From assembly GCA_035235625.1 (NCBI GenBank), contig CP141143.1, positions 36,069,178 through 36,133,177 on the forward strand: a stretch of 64,000 nucleotides of DNA, given 5' to 3'. This stretch comes from Saururus chinensis (Eukaryota > Streptophyta > Magnoliopsida > Piperales > Saururaceae). The notes under the pieces were generated by a model. That model did no database searches. It saw only the letters and a program-made list of their open reading frames with translations, and was not told where the DNA came from. Position numbers and translations under genes: made by a program. How positions within the stretch are numbered: the first letter of the stretch is position 1; each line of letters begins with the position of its first letter. Below are positions 24,401 through 34,741 of this stretch, piece by piece.

Positions 24401-24428
24401 CGGTAGAAAGGAAATTAGCATCAGAAAC

Positions 24429-25290
24429 CTATGCCTTCACCAGCTTGAAAACATCATCACGCAGACTTGGTAATTCCCTAGTATTAGTCACAAATGCCAA
24501 GAGGATATGAGTTCCGATCTCAAGTGTATTCACATCAGATCGAGCATGCTCCTCCTTTAAATGTTTCATCAATGCAACCACAAAATTATTACTGGTCTGC
24601 GAATAAAAGGTATCTGCATTTTCTTGCAGATAGATTTTGACATTCTCCAGTACTCGGTTCTGCAATTCAAAAGAAAGCAGGGAAAGTCTTGAAAGGAATA
24701 TGATGGGCATCTCACCGGTTAGCTTTGAAAACAATGGATACATGTGGCATTCATCCTCATTCCAAGAGGACATCAGCTGCAGCAAATCTTCACTCCTAAA
24801 ACTTTCTGTACTCAGAATGTGGGTACAAGATGAGTCCAGTGTGAACCGAGCAGTTCTAAGATGGCAGACGACTTCAGATATCTGAGAGGCTAAGGGTTGT
24901 GGAACCATATCCTGAATCTGGTGCAGACTGACTTCTAGAGTGTTGTGTATTCTCTCGCATCTCAAAAGAATTGATTTACCTTTTATTGTTGAAAAGAGCT
25001 TGCTAGATTCAGCACAATGCTCCAGTAGCAACTTGGCTTTCTCTATAGCATAGATCAGATAGCATAATGCCATAATACCAGCCGTGCCTCCAGGTCGAGA
25101 CGCTGCTACCGTTGGAAGCAACTTTAACACCCTCTCCACTAATATTTTGAGCACATTGCATATTGAATTGTGCACGAGATATCCGGAGAGATGGCTGGCC
25201 AAGGCCAGAATGGAGCCGTCACTGCCGCAATTCCCAGTGCTAACAATCCGGCAAAATCTTTGCAAATAAACTGCCGCAGCGAACAAAATC
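24429..25290 (-). pseudogene. Captured N-terminal (UND) domain of a plant U-box protein
   Basis: About 285 residues on the minus strand. Core wording LFSTIKGKSILLRCERIHN, LEVSLHQIQDMVPQ, ASQISEVVCHLR and FTLDSS matches the U-box N-terminal domain of the PUB5/6/45 group of E3 ubiquitin ligases. The upstream part includes RPGGTAGIMALCYLIYAIEKAKLLLEHC as separate recognisable blocks. The catalytic U-box and ARM repeats are absent. The piece is continuous through a region where family members are expected to carry an intron, which would fit capture from spliced RNA; that point is inference. It is followed directly by the PPR fragment. Confidence 0.75.
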
Positions 25291-25294
25291 CCGG

Positions 25295-25925
25295 CAAGAA
25301 TTCCGTCCGGCCAACAACCTGTGTGAGAGGCTGCTTGCTGTGAGCATGGAGGCTCATCGCCGGTGCTCCTTGCAGCAACGCCACCGCTTTGAGGACTGCG
25401 GTACCGGGGCCTTGTTCGGGAATGGAAGAGATCTGTCGGCAGTGGAGGAGGAGGCCGGGGTTCATGCGATGGGGCTACTGCTAGAAAGGCCCCAATTTTG
25501 TAGGTTTGGCTGCTGGTGCCCTGTTTTCAACAGTGAAACAGGGAGTTGATTGGGCAGAGGAGAAGAAGGCAACCGGGTTGCCGGCGGCCGGGATTCCGGC
25601 AGAAGGCGGAGCACAGAAGGAGGTGTCCATTTTCTGGTTGGCAGGGCACTCCTTCTAGACCTTCATGATCTGCCTGATTTCCAACCTCCACTACAGCCGC
25701 GAGCACTTCAATTTCGATCGCTTCGACCAGTCAATTGGCCGCCCGATGCAAGCTTGAGGCCAAGCACCGAGGCTCGAGCAGCGGCGGAGGACGACCGGCG
25801 CCTGGGCCAATGGCAGAAGGCGGTGCTGGGTGCTGGCCGTCGGTGATGGGAGGCACAAGTTCCAGCAGGGGATGGGATGCAGTTGGCGGTCCATGGAGGG
25901 GGCTGATGAAGGCAGCCCTAGAAGG
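25295..25925 (-). other. GC-rich captured stretch of unknown origin
   Basis: A GC-rich block, in contrast to the AT-rich surroundings, lies between the zinc-finger and U-box pieces. Several overlapping frames are open on both strands and all are Pro/Ala/Arg/Ser-rich, so none can be trusted. It could be the 5' part of the U-box gene or another captured gene. Confidence 0.4.
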
Positions 25926-25927
25926 AA

Positions 25928-26335
25928 TCACATGGTTGCCGCGGCTTCCATCTCCCTGGCAGTAGCAACGGTTGACGAAACTGAGGAAGATGACCGAGGC
26001 AAGGGCACTGCAGAGCCTGTGGAGACGTCAAGCGGATGAAGCTCCTCATTGGTGTGGGCCGAGTAGCAGATCCGGCGCATGCAGCCAGTGTCGTCCTTGC
26101 AGAGGTGGCTCTTGTATTGGGTCGGGGCTTCTATGCCGTGACGATGAGCTTTCTGTGCAGAGCGCTTGTGCGATCCGGCGGCGGCAGAGGATAGGGAGGC
26201 GCTTAACTGAGAACTCTTACAGGGTGCCGGCGGTGGTGCGGCTTCGAGGGACATTACAAGCCTCGTCAGATTCTCGAGCCTACCTACAACCTCCGCACGG
26301 TGCAACCTCCGCGATTTTTTTACCGTTCGTCCCAA
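25928..26335 (-). pseudogene. Captured fragment of a tandem CCCH zinc-finger protein
   Basis: The minus-strand translation contains HRHGIEAPTQYKSHLCKDD followed by GCMRRICYSAH, giving the pattern C-X5-C-X4-C-X3-H, and then NEELHPLDVSTGSAVP and PRSSSS. This is the second finger and conserved tail of the plant arginine-rich tandem CCCH (RR-TZF) proteins, which bind AU-rich RNA and act in mRNA decay and stress responses. Only the finger region is present, with no ankyrin repeats and no full tandem pair. It is the first captured piece after the primer-binding site. Confidence 0.75.
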
Positions 26336-26340
26336 AGAAC

Positions 26341-26358
26341 TTTAGGTTCCGATATCAA
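26341..26358 (-). other. Primer-binding site, tRNA-iMet-like
   Basis: On the minus strand the sequence just inside the 5' LTR reads TTGATATCGGAACC, 10 of 13 bases matching TGGTATCAGAGCC, the usual complement of the initiator tRNA-Met end. It fixes the element's orientation. Confidence 0.7.
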
Positions 26359-26696
26359 TGTTGTGAACTAATGTCCACAATGGTATGGCGATTAGCATAG
26401 GGTAAGTGAGCGGCGCAGAAAGGCCGGGAAAGAGGAAAGGGGATAGCATGGCCGCCGGGTAGAAGGGAGAGAAGGGAAGGAGAGAATAGGATTAGAGACA
26501 GTAAATCATTCATTAATTAACTTAGGGTGTAGCCCTTACATTTAAATAGTTTGGGCTTACTAACAAATACCGAAGACCCATTAACATAATTAAAATACTA
26601 ACTAATAACCCTAATTACCCTATTGACCTAAATGCCCTTATTACCTAATTACCCTAGCAAGTGGCCCCAATGGCAACCCCTAACATGTTCACAACA
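26359..26696 (-). repeat. 5' LTR of the gene-carrying element
   Basis: Partner of 22506-22854, with the same TGTTGTG and CACAACA ends. It shares long blocks such as the shared GGGTAG(G/A)AGGGAGAGAAGG core and the CCTAATTACC-rich end, followed by the gcaaa duplication at 26697-26701. Confidence 0.9.
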
Positions 26697-26701
26697 GCAA
26701 A

Positions 26702-28515
26702 GTCTAACGAATGTAAGCATGATTAAACATACTCAAATCAGTCCTTAAGACCATGTAACATGGTTCATTTATGAGAAATAAAATCATGTAGTCATAAACA
26801 AGGATATACATATGCATAGTAGTGTTCATACTGAAGCTAAAATATATGAAACATGAATCACCTAAAATAATTAATGTGACATGTGTAAGCATACATAAGT
26901 TATCATAGTCAAGACCTACTGGAATCATAGAGTAATTATGGAGAAATCATCAAACATGGATTTAAAACATAGAATATCATACTAAATCTAGACGAGTATA
27001 GACCTATTCATGCTTGAGCTGAATCATAATTCAAAGATGGTTCTTATGTAATTACAGTAGTATTTATAGGTAATTATAACTCATTATAGTCATAGGAAAT
27101 TAGAATAATGAGGAAAGAATAAGAAATGGGTAAAAATTCACAAAAATAGGCTAAGAACACAAAATTGCCTTGTTGCAGTTCAAACGCCCTGGTGGGTCGT
27201 TCGAACACCTGGCCTTTCGAACGCCTGATCATTCGAATGGCAGTGACCTCATTCAATAGGCCAGAACAATTCACTTTTTTGGTTCGTCTTCAAACTTCTA
27301 AAATTCAAACCGAAAATATTCATAAATTCTATATAAATTTAAAAATCACCATACAACATCAAATAATCAAACTCTAACCCTAGAACATGAAATATCTAAT
27401 CATTCTCATACTTAATGTCAAAAAGATTACCATAAATAACATGCTTCTAACAAATCACCATTAAACCTCAAAATAAAGTAAGAACTTGTATAAATCCACA
27501 ATAATACATTCCAATTGGTAAAACCACACAAAGGAAAACTCTCTTATCTCTATGAAGCCTTTGGATCCACAAAAGAGCTTCAATCCTCAAAAAATCCTAC
27601 CCAAAATCAAGGTTTTTATTCAAACTTAATTAAAATTAACTAATATACTCAAATTTAACTTGAAAATAGGTAGATCTAAGATATCCTTTGGTTAAATATG
27701 AAAATCACTCATTTAGGGTTTTATATCAAAATTAAAAATAAATATTTTGATGGAAGAAATTAAGAATTAAGATGGGGAAATGAAGATAAGAGTGATTAAG
27801 ACCAAAATCAAAAGATTAAAGGTGATTAGGGCAAGAAAACACACATTAATATGATTTTCTTCTTTGGGAAATGGGGGTAGAGCACTCCCTCCTAACACAG
27901 TTTTTCCTCATTTGGGCAAATAGGCTAGGGTTTCTTTAAATAGCAAGGGTTTTGAGTTGGGTAAACAAACTGTTGGGCGGTAAAATAAGTCAAAATGCCC
28001 TAATTGTCTAATTAGGGTTATTTTTGGTCCAAAAATCAATGTAATCACGCCCAAACCCACTGAAATGAAATAATAGAAGTTTAGAGGGTCAAGTGGGTTG
28101 CACACCATCCAACATGGATGTGGGGCCCACTGCAGGGTCGGCACTGATAATTAAGGAAAAAATAGGATAAATTATCATAAAATCCATAAAAGTTTGATAA
28201 ATCAAGTTTGACACTCATACTTATGAAAAATGAAATTAAGCCTTATTTAAGTCATAATTACAAACCCATAACCCCCAAAATCAAATTAAACCGGCAAATA
28301 AACAAAAACACACAAATTCACATAATTAAAAAGAAAATTAAACAAAAAAAAATTAGAGATCTTACACACTCCTCTTCCTCCTTGCCAAAATCTAACATGA
28401 CCATTATACACTAGCTAGTAAAGCTATTACAAATTTAGTTTTTTTATCTACAAGATCAAATCTTAAAAAATGAACCCATAAACATGTTAAACTACTCAAA
28501 ATTAATAGTGAGTTT
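26702..28515. other. No gene seen; AT-rich with a TTCGAA-rich island
   Basis: 1.8 kb without a convincing frame. A short island at 27176-27242 has five spaced copies of ttcgaa/ttcaaa motifs, of the kind found in long plant LTRs. The flank at 26702 continues the sequence interrupted at 22505. Confidence 0.45.
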
Positions 28516-28519
28516 TATT

Positions 28520-28742
28520 TTTACTTGATTCCTAGCTTTGTATAGCACTAACCCAAACCTCATACTGACAATCAATAGTCGACAATTGATAATCAGATTT
28601 GTTACAATAAAGGGGATATAAGACAACATTATGAGTGAAAATGTCTCCATAAGTATTTACAATGAACTATCTTAATAAACTACATAAATATAATAAAAAA
28701 TAAAGTAAATTTTAAACATGCGACTATTGAATGTTCTAATTG
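28520..28742. repeat. Dispersed AT-rich repeat, copy 2
   Basis: Similar to 650-840 over about 180 bp in the same orientation (tcaatagt, ttacaataaagg, agacaacatt, taataaaaaataaa blocks). It abuts the receptor-kinase exon that starts near 28744. Confidence 0.4.
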
Positions 28743-28743
28743 T

Positions 28744-28870
28744 TATAGAGGAAGATCAATTTGCAAGTCTTGGATTCCCAGTGATAGATTTACTACAATA
28801 CAACATGCTACTGACAATGTTTCCAATCAGAATAAGTTAGGAGAAGGTGGTTTTGGTCCTGCTTACAAGG
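28744..28870 (+). pseudogene. CRK kinase exon (ATP-loop), copy A
   Basis: The plus-strand translation has TTIQHATDNVSNQN and then LGEGGFGPAYK, the segment before and including the Gly-rich ATP-binding loop of DUF26/CRK-type receptor kinases (usual form GEGGFGPVYKG). An AG at the left (ttgttatag) and a GT right after the Lys codon (aag-gtttgc) are in the places where CRK genes have their introns. Only this exon is present. No transmembrane exon lies upstream and no catalytic-loop exon (HRDLKASN) was found downstream. The start of the exon is slightly out of frame. A second copy is at 54863-55000. Confidence 0.75.
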
Positions 28871-29795
28871 TTTGCTCTTTCACCACTCTTGTTACATATA
28901 AATGTGGACTTCTTTTATACTCTCTTCGTCCTATATTAATAGCTACATTTAAAAAAATATTAATTTTTATTTAATGATGAAACCCATATCTAAGAGAAAG
29001 GAAAATAAGCATATGATACTCTTTTTTAAGTACCTAAATTCTAATTTAAACAAAATGGAGCTATTAATTGGAACGCAGGTTTTTGCCAAATGGAGCTATC
29101 AATTTAGGGCAGAGGGAATAAGATTTAAAAGGAAACTTTAATAAGAGTGAACCATTTACCAGCCAACCTAGCATCAATCAATAAGCATTGCACATGGATA
29201 TGAATGCAGATGATACAACCAGGGATAGTCCATCTTAGGAAAATTTCTAACCAAAACCACTTCTCCTTACAAGTTTCATTTGTTTAGTACTCCCTTTTCT
29301 ATCAAGCTAACATCGATTGGACCATAAAAATTAGGTGACCAGACATGCCACATGTGGACTGTGGTACTTCCTTTGTTTGGGCATTTAGATGCATATTATG
29401 GCAACTCTTCTGCATACCATAAGGTTGGACTTGCTTTTAAAAAATTAGTGGGCTTCACTTTTCATCTTCCATTCCAATTTGTCTTTCATTTTATGGCTGC
29501 AAACCTCTTTCTGCAATAGCTCTCAATAATAACACCATCCTATTTGAGCGTTTTTCTCCTCTCGCTTTCACTTTACAGGAAACGCCTATCTATTCTCATA
29601 GTTGCTTTATTATTCAATGGAAATTTCTATTTTTACAGTATAAACTCACACATGAGTTTTGATTTATCTAGTTAATAGAGCTTATGTGAACTTTGTGTGG
29701 GGTCTATTTGTTGAGTCCAATAAAACTCTTGTGTGAATTTTTGTAAGTATTTTTATTGTAGGAATATCACTATCTTTATTTAACCCCATTCTCTC
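28744..29795 (+). repeat. Duplicated CRK exon plus intron segment, copy A
   Basis: Beyond the exon the similarity to copy B continues through intron sequence: 28871-29110 matches 55000-55230; 29150-29170 matches about 58755-58790; and 29275-29795 matches about 59550-59905, with shared words such as aacatcgattggaccataaaa and ccccattctctc in pieces. Copy B is broken up by insertions; copy A is the cleaner reference. At 29796 copy A is cut by a CACTA-like fragment. Confidence 0.7.
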
Positions 29796-30190
29796 CACAC
29801 CACAAAAAAAAACTATCAATAGTGACGCAACATTAGTGACGGCTCAACGAGTCGCTAATAGCAATTATCTGCGACGGCTAAAAGAGTTCGCCATTGCTAT
29901 TGATCGTTATCAGTGATGGCTGCTTATAGCTGTTGCAGATGAGCCAAAATTCTAATTTCCACTCATTTTCTCACTTATAGTTGAGAAATAGTTACAACTA
30001 ACTGGGACCGTCGCTATTGACAATTTTTCTACGACAAATGGTCGTCGACAAAATTTTGATTTGTGACGGCCATCCCTAATCGTCGTTGCTAATAAACTCT
30101 TATTAGCAAGGCTAGTCTTGGATGGTCTTTGCTATAAGTTCATCAACGACAGTCAATTAAGGCCGTCACTGATTATCCCACCTTCCCACC
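29796..30190 (+). mobile_element. CACTA-like terminus and subterminal repeats (partial)
   Basis: Starts with CACACCACAAAAAAAAAC and then repeats of the gtgacg/gacggc/cgtcactg type in both directions (agtgacgg, gcgacggct, gtgacggcc, ccgtcact), the subterminal pattern of En/Spm elements. It sits where copy A loses similarity to copy B. No matching right end with TAGTG was found, so it is a fragment or a rearranged copy. Confidence 0.45.
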
Positions 30191-30193
30191 TGG

Positions 30194-30280
30194 TATAGAG
30201 TTTATCAAGTTGACTTGATACTACCCCATCTCTCTCTCTCTCCCTATATATATTATCAAGTCAACTTGATAAACTCTATA
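30194..30280. repeat. Perfect 27-bp inverted repeat (MITE-like hairpin)
   Basis: 30194-30220 and 30254-30280 are exact reverse complements over 27 bp (core GAGTTTATCAAGTTGACTTG), separated by a 33-bp pyrimidine-rich loop. A third partial arm is at about 30763-30785 (atcaacttgataaactct). Confidence 0.75.
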
Positions 30281-30811
30281 TTATGTTGAATTTTTTAGAG
30301 GTGGTTCATTTTTGTGGGCTATGTCAAATAGGGGTATGGGACTAAGGGGGATGCATGGAAAATCATATAAAAAAGAGATTAATACATTTTGGGCCAATTT
30401 TAATAAGTGGGACTCACTCATCAAGGCCGGTCAAAGTTTTAACCCCAAATCAATGGCTTAATTTTAATGTGGTTTAAATAAATGGCCTTACATATTGAAA
30501 TAACCTCAAATTTTGTAGACCTACATCTTCAAATAAAATATTTAAATCCTGATCGGTTTCTCACCTATTGTACAATTCTAAAGACCTAAATTAGAAAATA
30601 TAATATCAACTATTGATTTGATTGTGAGATTAAAGCGCTATGATGAAGAGGGCTCATATGTCCAAATGAGCCCAAAATTTATGACCTCGTATTTTTTATG
30701 ATGCTCTTTTTATTTTCTTTAGTCCCCCACTCCACAAATATTGGTAAGATCAATATTTTGAAAATCAACTTGATAAACTCTTTTAGGAAGTTAACTTGAG
30801 CTTACCTTTTT

Positions 30812-30815
<4 letters not shown>
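30281..30815. other. No gene seen; AT-rich spacer
   Basis: No open frame or repeat unit stands out, apart from the extra hairpin arm near 30763. It may be the interior of a larger element whose ends are the two arms. Confidence 0.4.
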
Positions 30816-30816
<1 letters not shown>

Positions 30817-30850
<34 letters not shown>

Positions 30851-30935
30851 TATATATGTGTGTGTGTACATATATATATATGTACACACACACACATATA
30901 TATGTACATATATATATGTATGTATGTGTGTGTAT
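30817..30935. repeat. (TA)n/(TG)n microsatellite with a 62-nt palindrome
   Basis: A (ta) run is followed by alternating gtacatatat and (tg)/(ac) blocks. 30846-30907 reads almost identically on both strands, differing by about one TG unit, so it can form a long cruciform or hairpin. Confidence 0.8.
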
Positions 30936-30974
30936 TTTTTTAATACATATTATTTAATATAATTTTAAAATTAT

Positions 30975-31191
30975 ATTCGAGTTCAAGCTTGACCTTAGGC
31001 AAGTCGAGTTCGAGTTTAATTCGAGTTGAGTTCGAGTTTAATTCGAGCCGAGTTGAGTAATGGTATGCTCAAACTTGGCTTGAGCCTATTCGAATTTAAA
31101 TTGAGTTCGAACTAAGGCCAATTCGAGTTGAGCTTAAATTAAGTCGAGCTAGGCCTACTTGACGAGCTGGCTCAACTCTTTAACTGCCCTA
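30975..31191 (+). mobile_element. Right end of an hAT-type element (truncated)
   Basis: Dense gagttcgag/cgagttgag subterminal motifs lead to ctcaactctttaactgccct, the same terminus as the complete element at 31436-33973. No left end with matching TSD was found; the left side runs into the microsatellite. Confidence 0.55.
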
Positions 31192-31903
31192 CATAGTATT
31201 CATTGTAATTTTATTGAATGAATGAAGAAGAATTTTCTCTTAATTAAATCCCCAACTTTTGCATTTATAAAATTTGGATAAGCTTCAATGTAGAAGGTCA
31301 ATTAACTTATTAGGTAGATAGGTGTACAACATGATTTCTTTTTGTGCCTGTATCAAGCACAAGTACGACCCACTCATTATCGGTACTACTAGAAAATGCG
31401 TTAACAAGTCCGTTGGGCCCAACTTGTGTAATACCTAAGGGTGCTAACGAGCCGAGTTGAACCGAGTTTTCAGATTTTTTGACTCGAGCTCGATTTCTGA
31501 AAGCTCGGTTCGAGCTCGACTCGAGCTCGATCGAACAACTCGATTCTTGGCTCGAGCTCGGTTCGGCTAAAAACTCGAAACTCGACTCAAGCTTTAAAAT
31601 ATATTATAGCAACTCGAACTTGTGTTCGAATTGAGCTCAAATCCCATTTACAACCAAACTTATTTTTTTCTATAAAAATCTATATTAATTTAAAGAATCA
31701 CACCAACATTACAAAAATAAAAAAAATTATAATAAACATAATTTTATTGTATTAAAGTTGTAAATATTATTTCAAAATCCATGGTTAAGATAAGAGTCAA
31801 TAAATACCCAACAAAAAAATTTCATTTGTCACAAAAAATTTAACTAATGTTATTCAAATATCCATTATAATAAATATAATTATATAAGAGTCCCATTAAT
31901 ATC

Positions 31904-31972
31904 AGCCCGGGCTCACACGCAGCGGCGTGCGCCCGGGCTGATTGGGCCGTCGGATTTACATCCAACGGCCCA
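31904..31972. repeat. Two GC-rich hairpins in AT-rich DNA
   Basis: 31904-31939 folds as AGCCCGGGCTCACACGC against GCGTGCGCCCGGGCT with a 4-nt loop. 31943-31972 folds as TGGGCCGTCGGAT against ATCCAACGGCCCA. A related GC-rich element with the word ccaacggccca is at 39808-39906. Probably the tip of a MITE family. Confidence 0.7.
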
Positions 31973-32009
31973 TCAAACTCACGGGTTTAAATAATATTAA
32001 CTTTTCCCA

Positions 32010-33145
32010 TTATATAAATAATATTAAAAATAATAATTACCAAAATAACATAAAGAGAAAAATATTTACTAATATTATGTTTCTTTTCGCGAGCACCTCC
32101 GTGACTTTTTTTTAATTTATTTTTTAATTTCATTCGTAAAGAGGAAAAATTCAATATAATGTACTAATTTGTGATTTAAAGGACAAAATCAATATAATTT
32201 AGTGCTTTAAAAATATGAAATCAATGCAATGTACTGATTTCGTCATTTAGAAAGATAAAATCAATAATGAAATAATTTTTTCTTCTCTTCTCTCTACTAT
32301 ATCTTCATTTTCTCTCTCTCTCTCCTCTTTCTCTTCACTCTCTCCTCTCTCTATTCACACACTCTCTCTCCTCTCTCTATTCGCTCTCTCTTCTCTCTCT
32401 ATTCATTCTCTCTTTCTTTCGGCTATCTCTCTCTCCTCTTTCTCTCTCTTCACACACTCTCTATTCACTCTCTCCTCTCTATATTTCTATTCAATCTCTC
32501 TCATCTCTCTTTTGGCTATCTCTCTTATTCTCTCTCTTCACTCTCTCTCTACACTCTCTCTTGTCTCTGTCCTCTCTTCTTTCTCTTTCTCTCTCCCTAT
32601 CTCTCTCTCATGTGCGTGATGTGAGCCCTAGCTCTAAGAAGTGGGGAGAAAGTAAAAAATTTTAATTTAATTTTTTCTTATTTATATATTATATATTAAA
32701 ATATTAAATTTAAAATAAAATATAATATAATGTATTTGTGAATGACAAAAATGATAGTTTTTTAAATTTTTCATGATTTTGTCTTTTAGAAAAGAGGAGA
32801 GAGAAAATAGAAAGAGGAGAGAGAGAAGAGAGATAATCGAAAGAGAGAGGAGAGAGAGAATAGAGAGAGGAGAGAGAGTGAATAGAGAGTGGAGTGAGAG
32901 AGGAAAGAGAAAAGAGAGAAAAAATCAATTCATTATTGATTTCGTCATTTGGAAGGACAAAGTTAGTACATTGTATTAATTTAAGTGTACTTATTTCATC
33001 TTTCTAAAAGATAAAATTATCAAAAAATATAAAAAAAAATCACGCAGGTGTCAGCGTCTAGTCAGTGAAAAGGAACATCATATTCGTAAATATTTTTCTC
33101 TCTCCATTATTTTGATAGTTATATAAAATTTCTTATATAATAAGT
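32010..33145. mobile_element. Foldback element with CT/GA core inside the hAT element
   Basis: Long inverted arms: 32010-32280 (ataatattaa, aaaatatttac, gtttctttt, ttcgtcattt...gataaaatcaat) match the reverse complement of 32930-33145. Between them a (CTCT)n block (32285-32620) faces a (GAGA)n block (32785-32920). The arms resemble those of the MULE-like element at 41644-42919 (aataatatt, ccaaaataac/tcaaaataac). The word catgtgcgt...gtgagc at about 32608 recurs at 53219. No coding content. Confidence 0.55.
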
Positions 33146-33981
33146 CACAAATGACTGAACTAGTCACCAAAGTTATAACAACTCTTATTCACATATTTCA
33201 TATCTAATTATTCTAGTGACTACAAAAAAATTCATAATAAGAGAATTATTTGGAGTTCAGCAATAACATATTTCGTGATGTGTGGATTGCCTATAAAAAA
33301 AATCAATGTAATTGGAATTCAATAATAAAATCTAGACTTGGTTCACTGGATATATTTATAGGAAAAATCTAGATATAGTTCACTATCTCTAATTCTAAAC
33401 TAATATAATTGGTTGAATTAAGAATGTTTATTTGCAAGTAGAATAACATATTTATATTTGTTAGGATTAGAATGATTAAAGGTAGTATTTAAAATTTAAA
33501 TAATATTATATAGATGAATAGGGGTAGAATAGAAATAAAATAATTTATCATACCTACATTCTCAATTTTATTAGTAGTAGGATTTATATTTGTTTAAAAT
33601 ATAATAGTATAATATTGGTATTATATACCATATATTAATGTATATATAGGATATATATTTTATAAATTAATATAAAATATTATGGGTACATGAAAGGTAA
33701 AAGTTAAAAAATTTATATAATATGGGTATAATAATTAAAAGTTGATATAACAAATCGAGTCGAGTTCGAGCTGAGGTTCGAGTTGATTTTGAGTCGAACC
33801 AATCAGGTTTCGAGTCAAGTCGATTTAAGCTGGCTCATGTTCGAGATTGGCTCGTTTGATTTTGAGTTCAAACCGAGCTCGAGTCGAGCTCACTTCAAGC
33901 CAAGCCAATTTCGAGTAGAACCGAGCCGAGCTAGTTCAGCTCGGCAAGCTGGCTCAGCTCTTTAGCAGCCTTAGTAATACC

Positions 33982-34656
33982 CTACTTATTGGGCTTGTTA
34001 GGTTTGGGCCCAACCCCATTTCGAGTGATTTGACAATTTAATTCTATGTGAGTTGATTGAAGTGAATAAGACTCATATTCAAAGTGAAGAAAAACTTGAC
34101 TGAGATAAATATTAGCCATATATTAATGCCCCAAAAGGGTCAGCACACTTTTGTGAAAAATGGAGATTTTGTATCCAAGCACCCATTTAGATTTGGGTTG
34201 GACCAAACTCGTGTGAGCTACATGCTAGCCTGGCCCAGCCCTATTAAATTCGCATACATAGTTGGCTCATTATATAATAATGATAGGAAGACGCTAAGGC
34301 ATGGTCACATTATTCTGGGAAAACATTTTTCTATTTTTCCTGAGATGGCTGTTTCTTGCATGGTGTTAAAATGTGTAAACAGGCTGCAGCTTGCATCGAA
34401 TCTTCTCAAATCTAATTGTATATAGCGACCGGGTGAAGAGATCAGCTTCATTGGCCATCTAATTGTTTATCTTGCCCCCAGAGAGCGCCTATGACAGTTT
34501 ACTGCTAGCTTTGCTATTGACTTAAGTCTTCCCCCACCGGTTTTTTCCTTTCTCTTCATAACACTGTTTCAGAGGACATCATTCTCGAGTCTCACAGTTA
34601 TCATCATCCAGCATGTAAGAGAAGCTTTTAATCACCAGCTTTTCTTCAAAGAATTC
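33982..34656 (+). other. Upstream flank of the CRK pseudogene
   Basis: Contains no supportable gene other than a short open frame with no recognisable features. It would have held the promoter and 5' UTR of the receptor-kinase gene that starts at 34657. No TATA box can be assigned with confidence. Confidence 0.4.
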
Positions 34657-34741
34657 ATGGATAGAATACCCCTTTTTGTTTACATCTCTTTCTCACTTCT
34701 GATCTCCTTGAGCCACTGCGACGAGGCTATGTACTTTTGCA
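34657..34741 (+). pseudogene. CRK exon 1, first part: signal peptide
   Basis: The ATG at 34657 opens MDRIPLFVYISFSLLISLSH, a textbook secretory signal peptide, followed by CDEAMYFC. It is cut at 34741 by the copia element; the last five bases, ttgca, are the duplicated target. The reading frame resumes at 39356 with NCSNQSS. The start was chosen because it is the first Met before the hydrophobic core. Confidence 0.75.

Larger units (their letters stand above)
22506..26696 (-). mobile_element. LTR element carrying several captured host gene fragments
   Basis: 4191 bp, bounded by a perfect 5-bp duplication gcaaa (22501-22505 and 26697-26701). The LTRs are 349 bp (22506-22854) and 338 bp (26359-26696), both with TGTTGTG...GTTCACAACA termini and about 12% different by hand count, so perhaps 4-5 million years old at 1.3e-8. 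A tRNA-iMet-like primer-binding site next to the right LTR sets the orientation to minus. The 3.5-kb interior has no gag or pol domain. It holds, 5' to 3', a CCCH zinc-finger piece, a GC-rich stretch, a U-box-family N-terminal domain, a PPR piece and a membrane-protein-like piece, all on the element's strand. The few codons next to the 3' LTR (GHLEDEV) recall the tail of a gypsy polyprotein, hinting at a chromovirus-like parent. It looks structurally whole as a non-autonomous element; the captured frames are broken. Confidence 0.9.
31436..33973 (+). mobile_element. hAT-type DNA transposon with both ends, non-autonomous
   Basis: 2538 bp with a perfect 8-bp duplication gtaatacc (31428-31435 and 33974-33981), the TSD size of hAT elements. 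Terminal inverted repeats are TAAGGGTGCTAACGAGCC and, on the other strand, TAAGGCTGCTAAAGAGCT. Subterminal regions (31440-31630 and 33745-33960) are crowded with tcgagct/gagctcg motifs, probable transposase-binding sites. No transposase frame is visible. The middle is occupied by palindromic and foldback insertions. The strand is arbitrary because there is no coding region. Confidence 0.85.

Noticed and set aside
25550-26400. Several plus-strand open frames in the GC-rich part of the gene-carrying LTR element
   Set aside because: Low-complexity Arg/Gly/Ala-rich frames opposite the recognisable minus-strand zinc-finger piece; explained by GC content.
34084-34425. 113-residue open frame upstream of the CRK start
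   Set aside because: No recognisable domain, and no supporting similarity within the window; likely chance.
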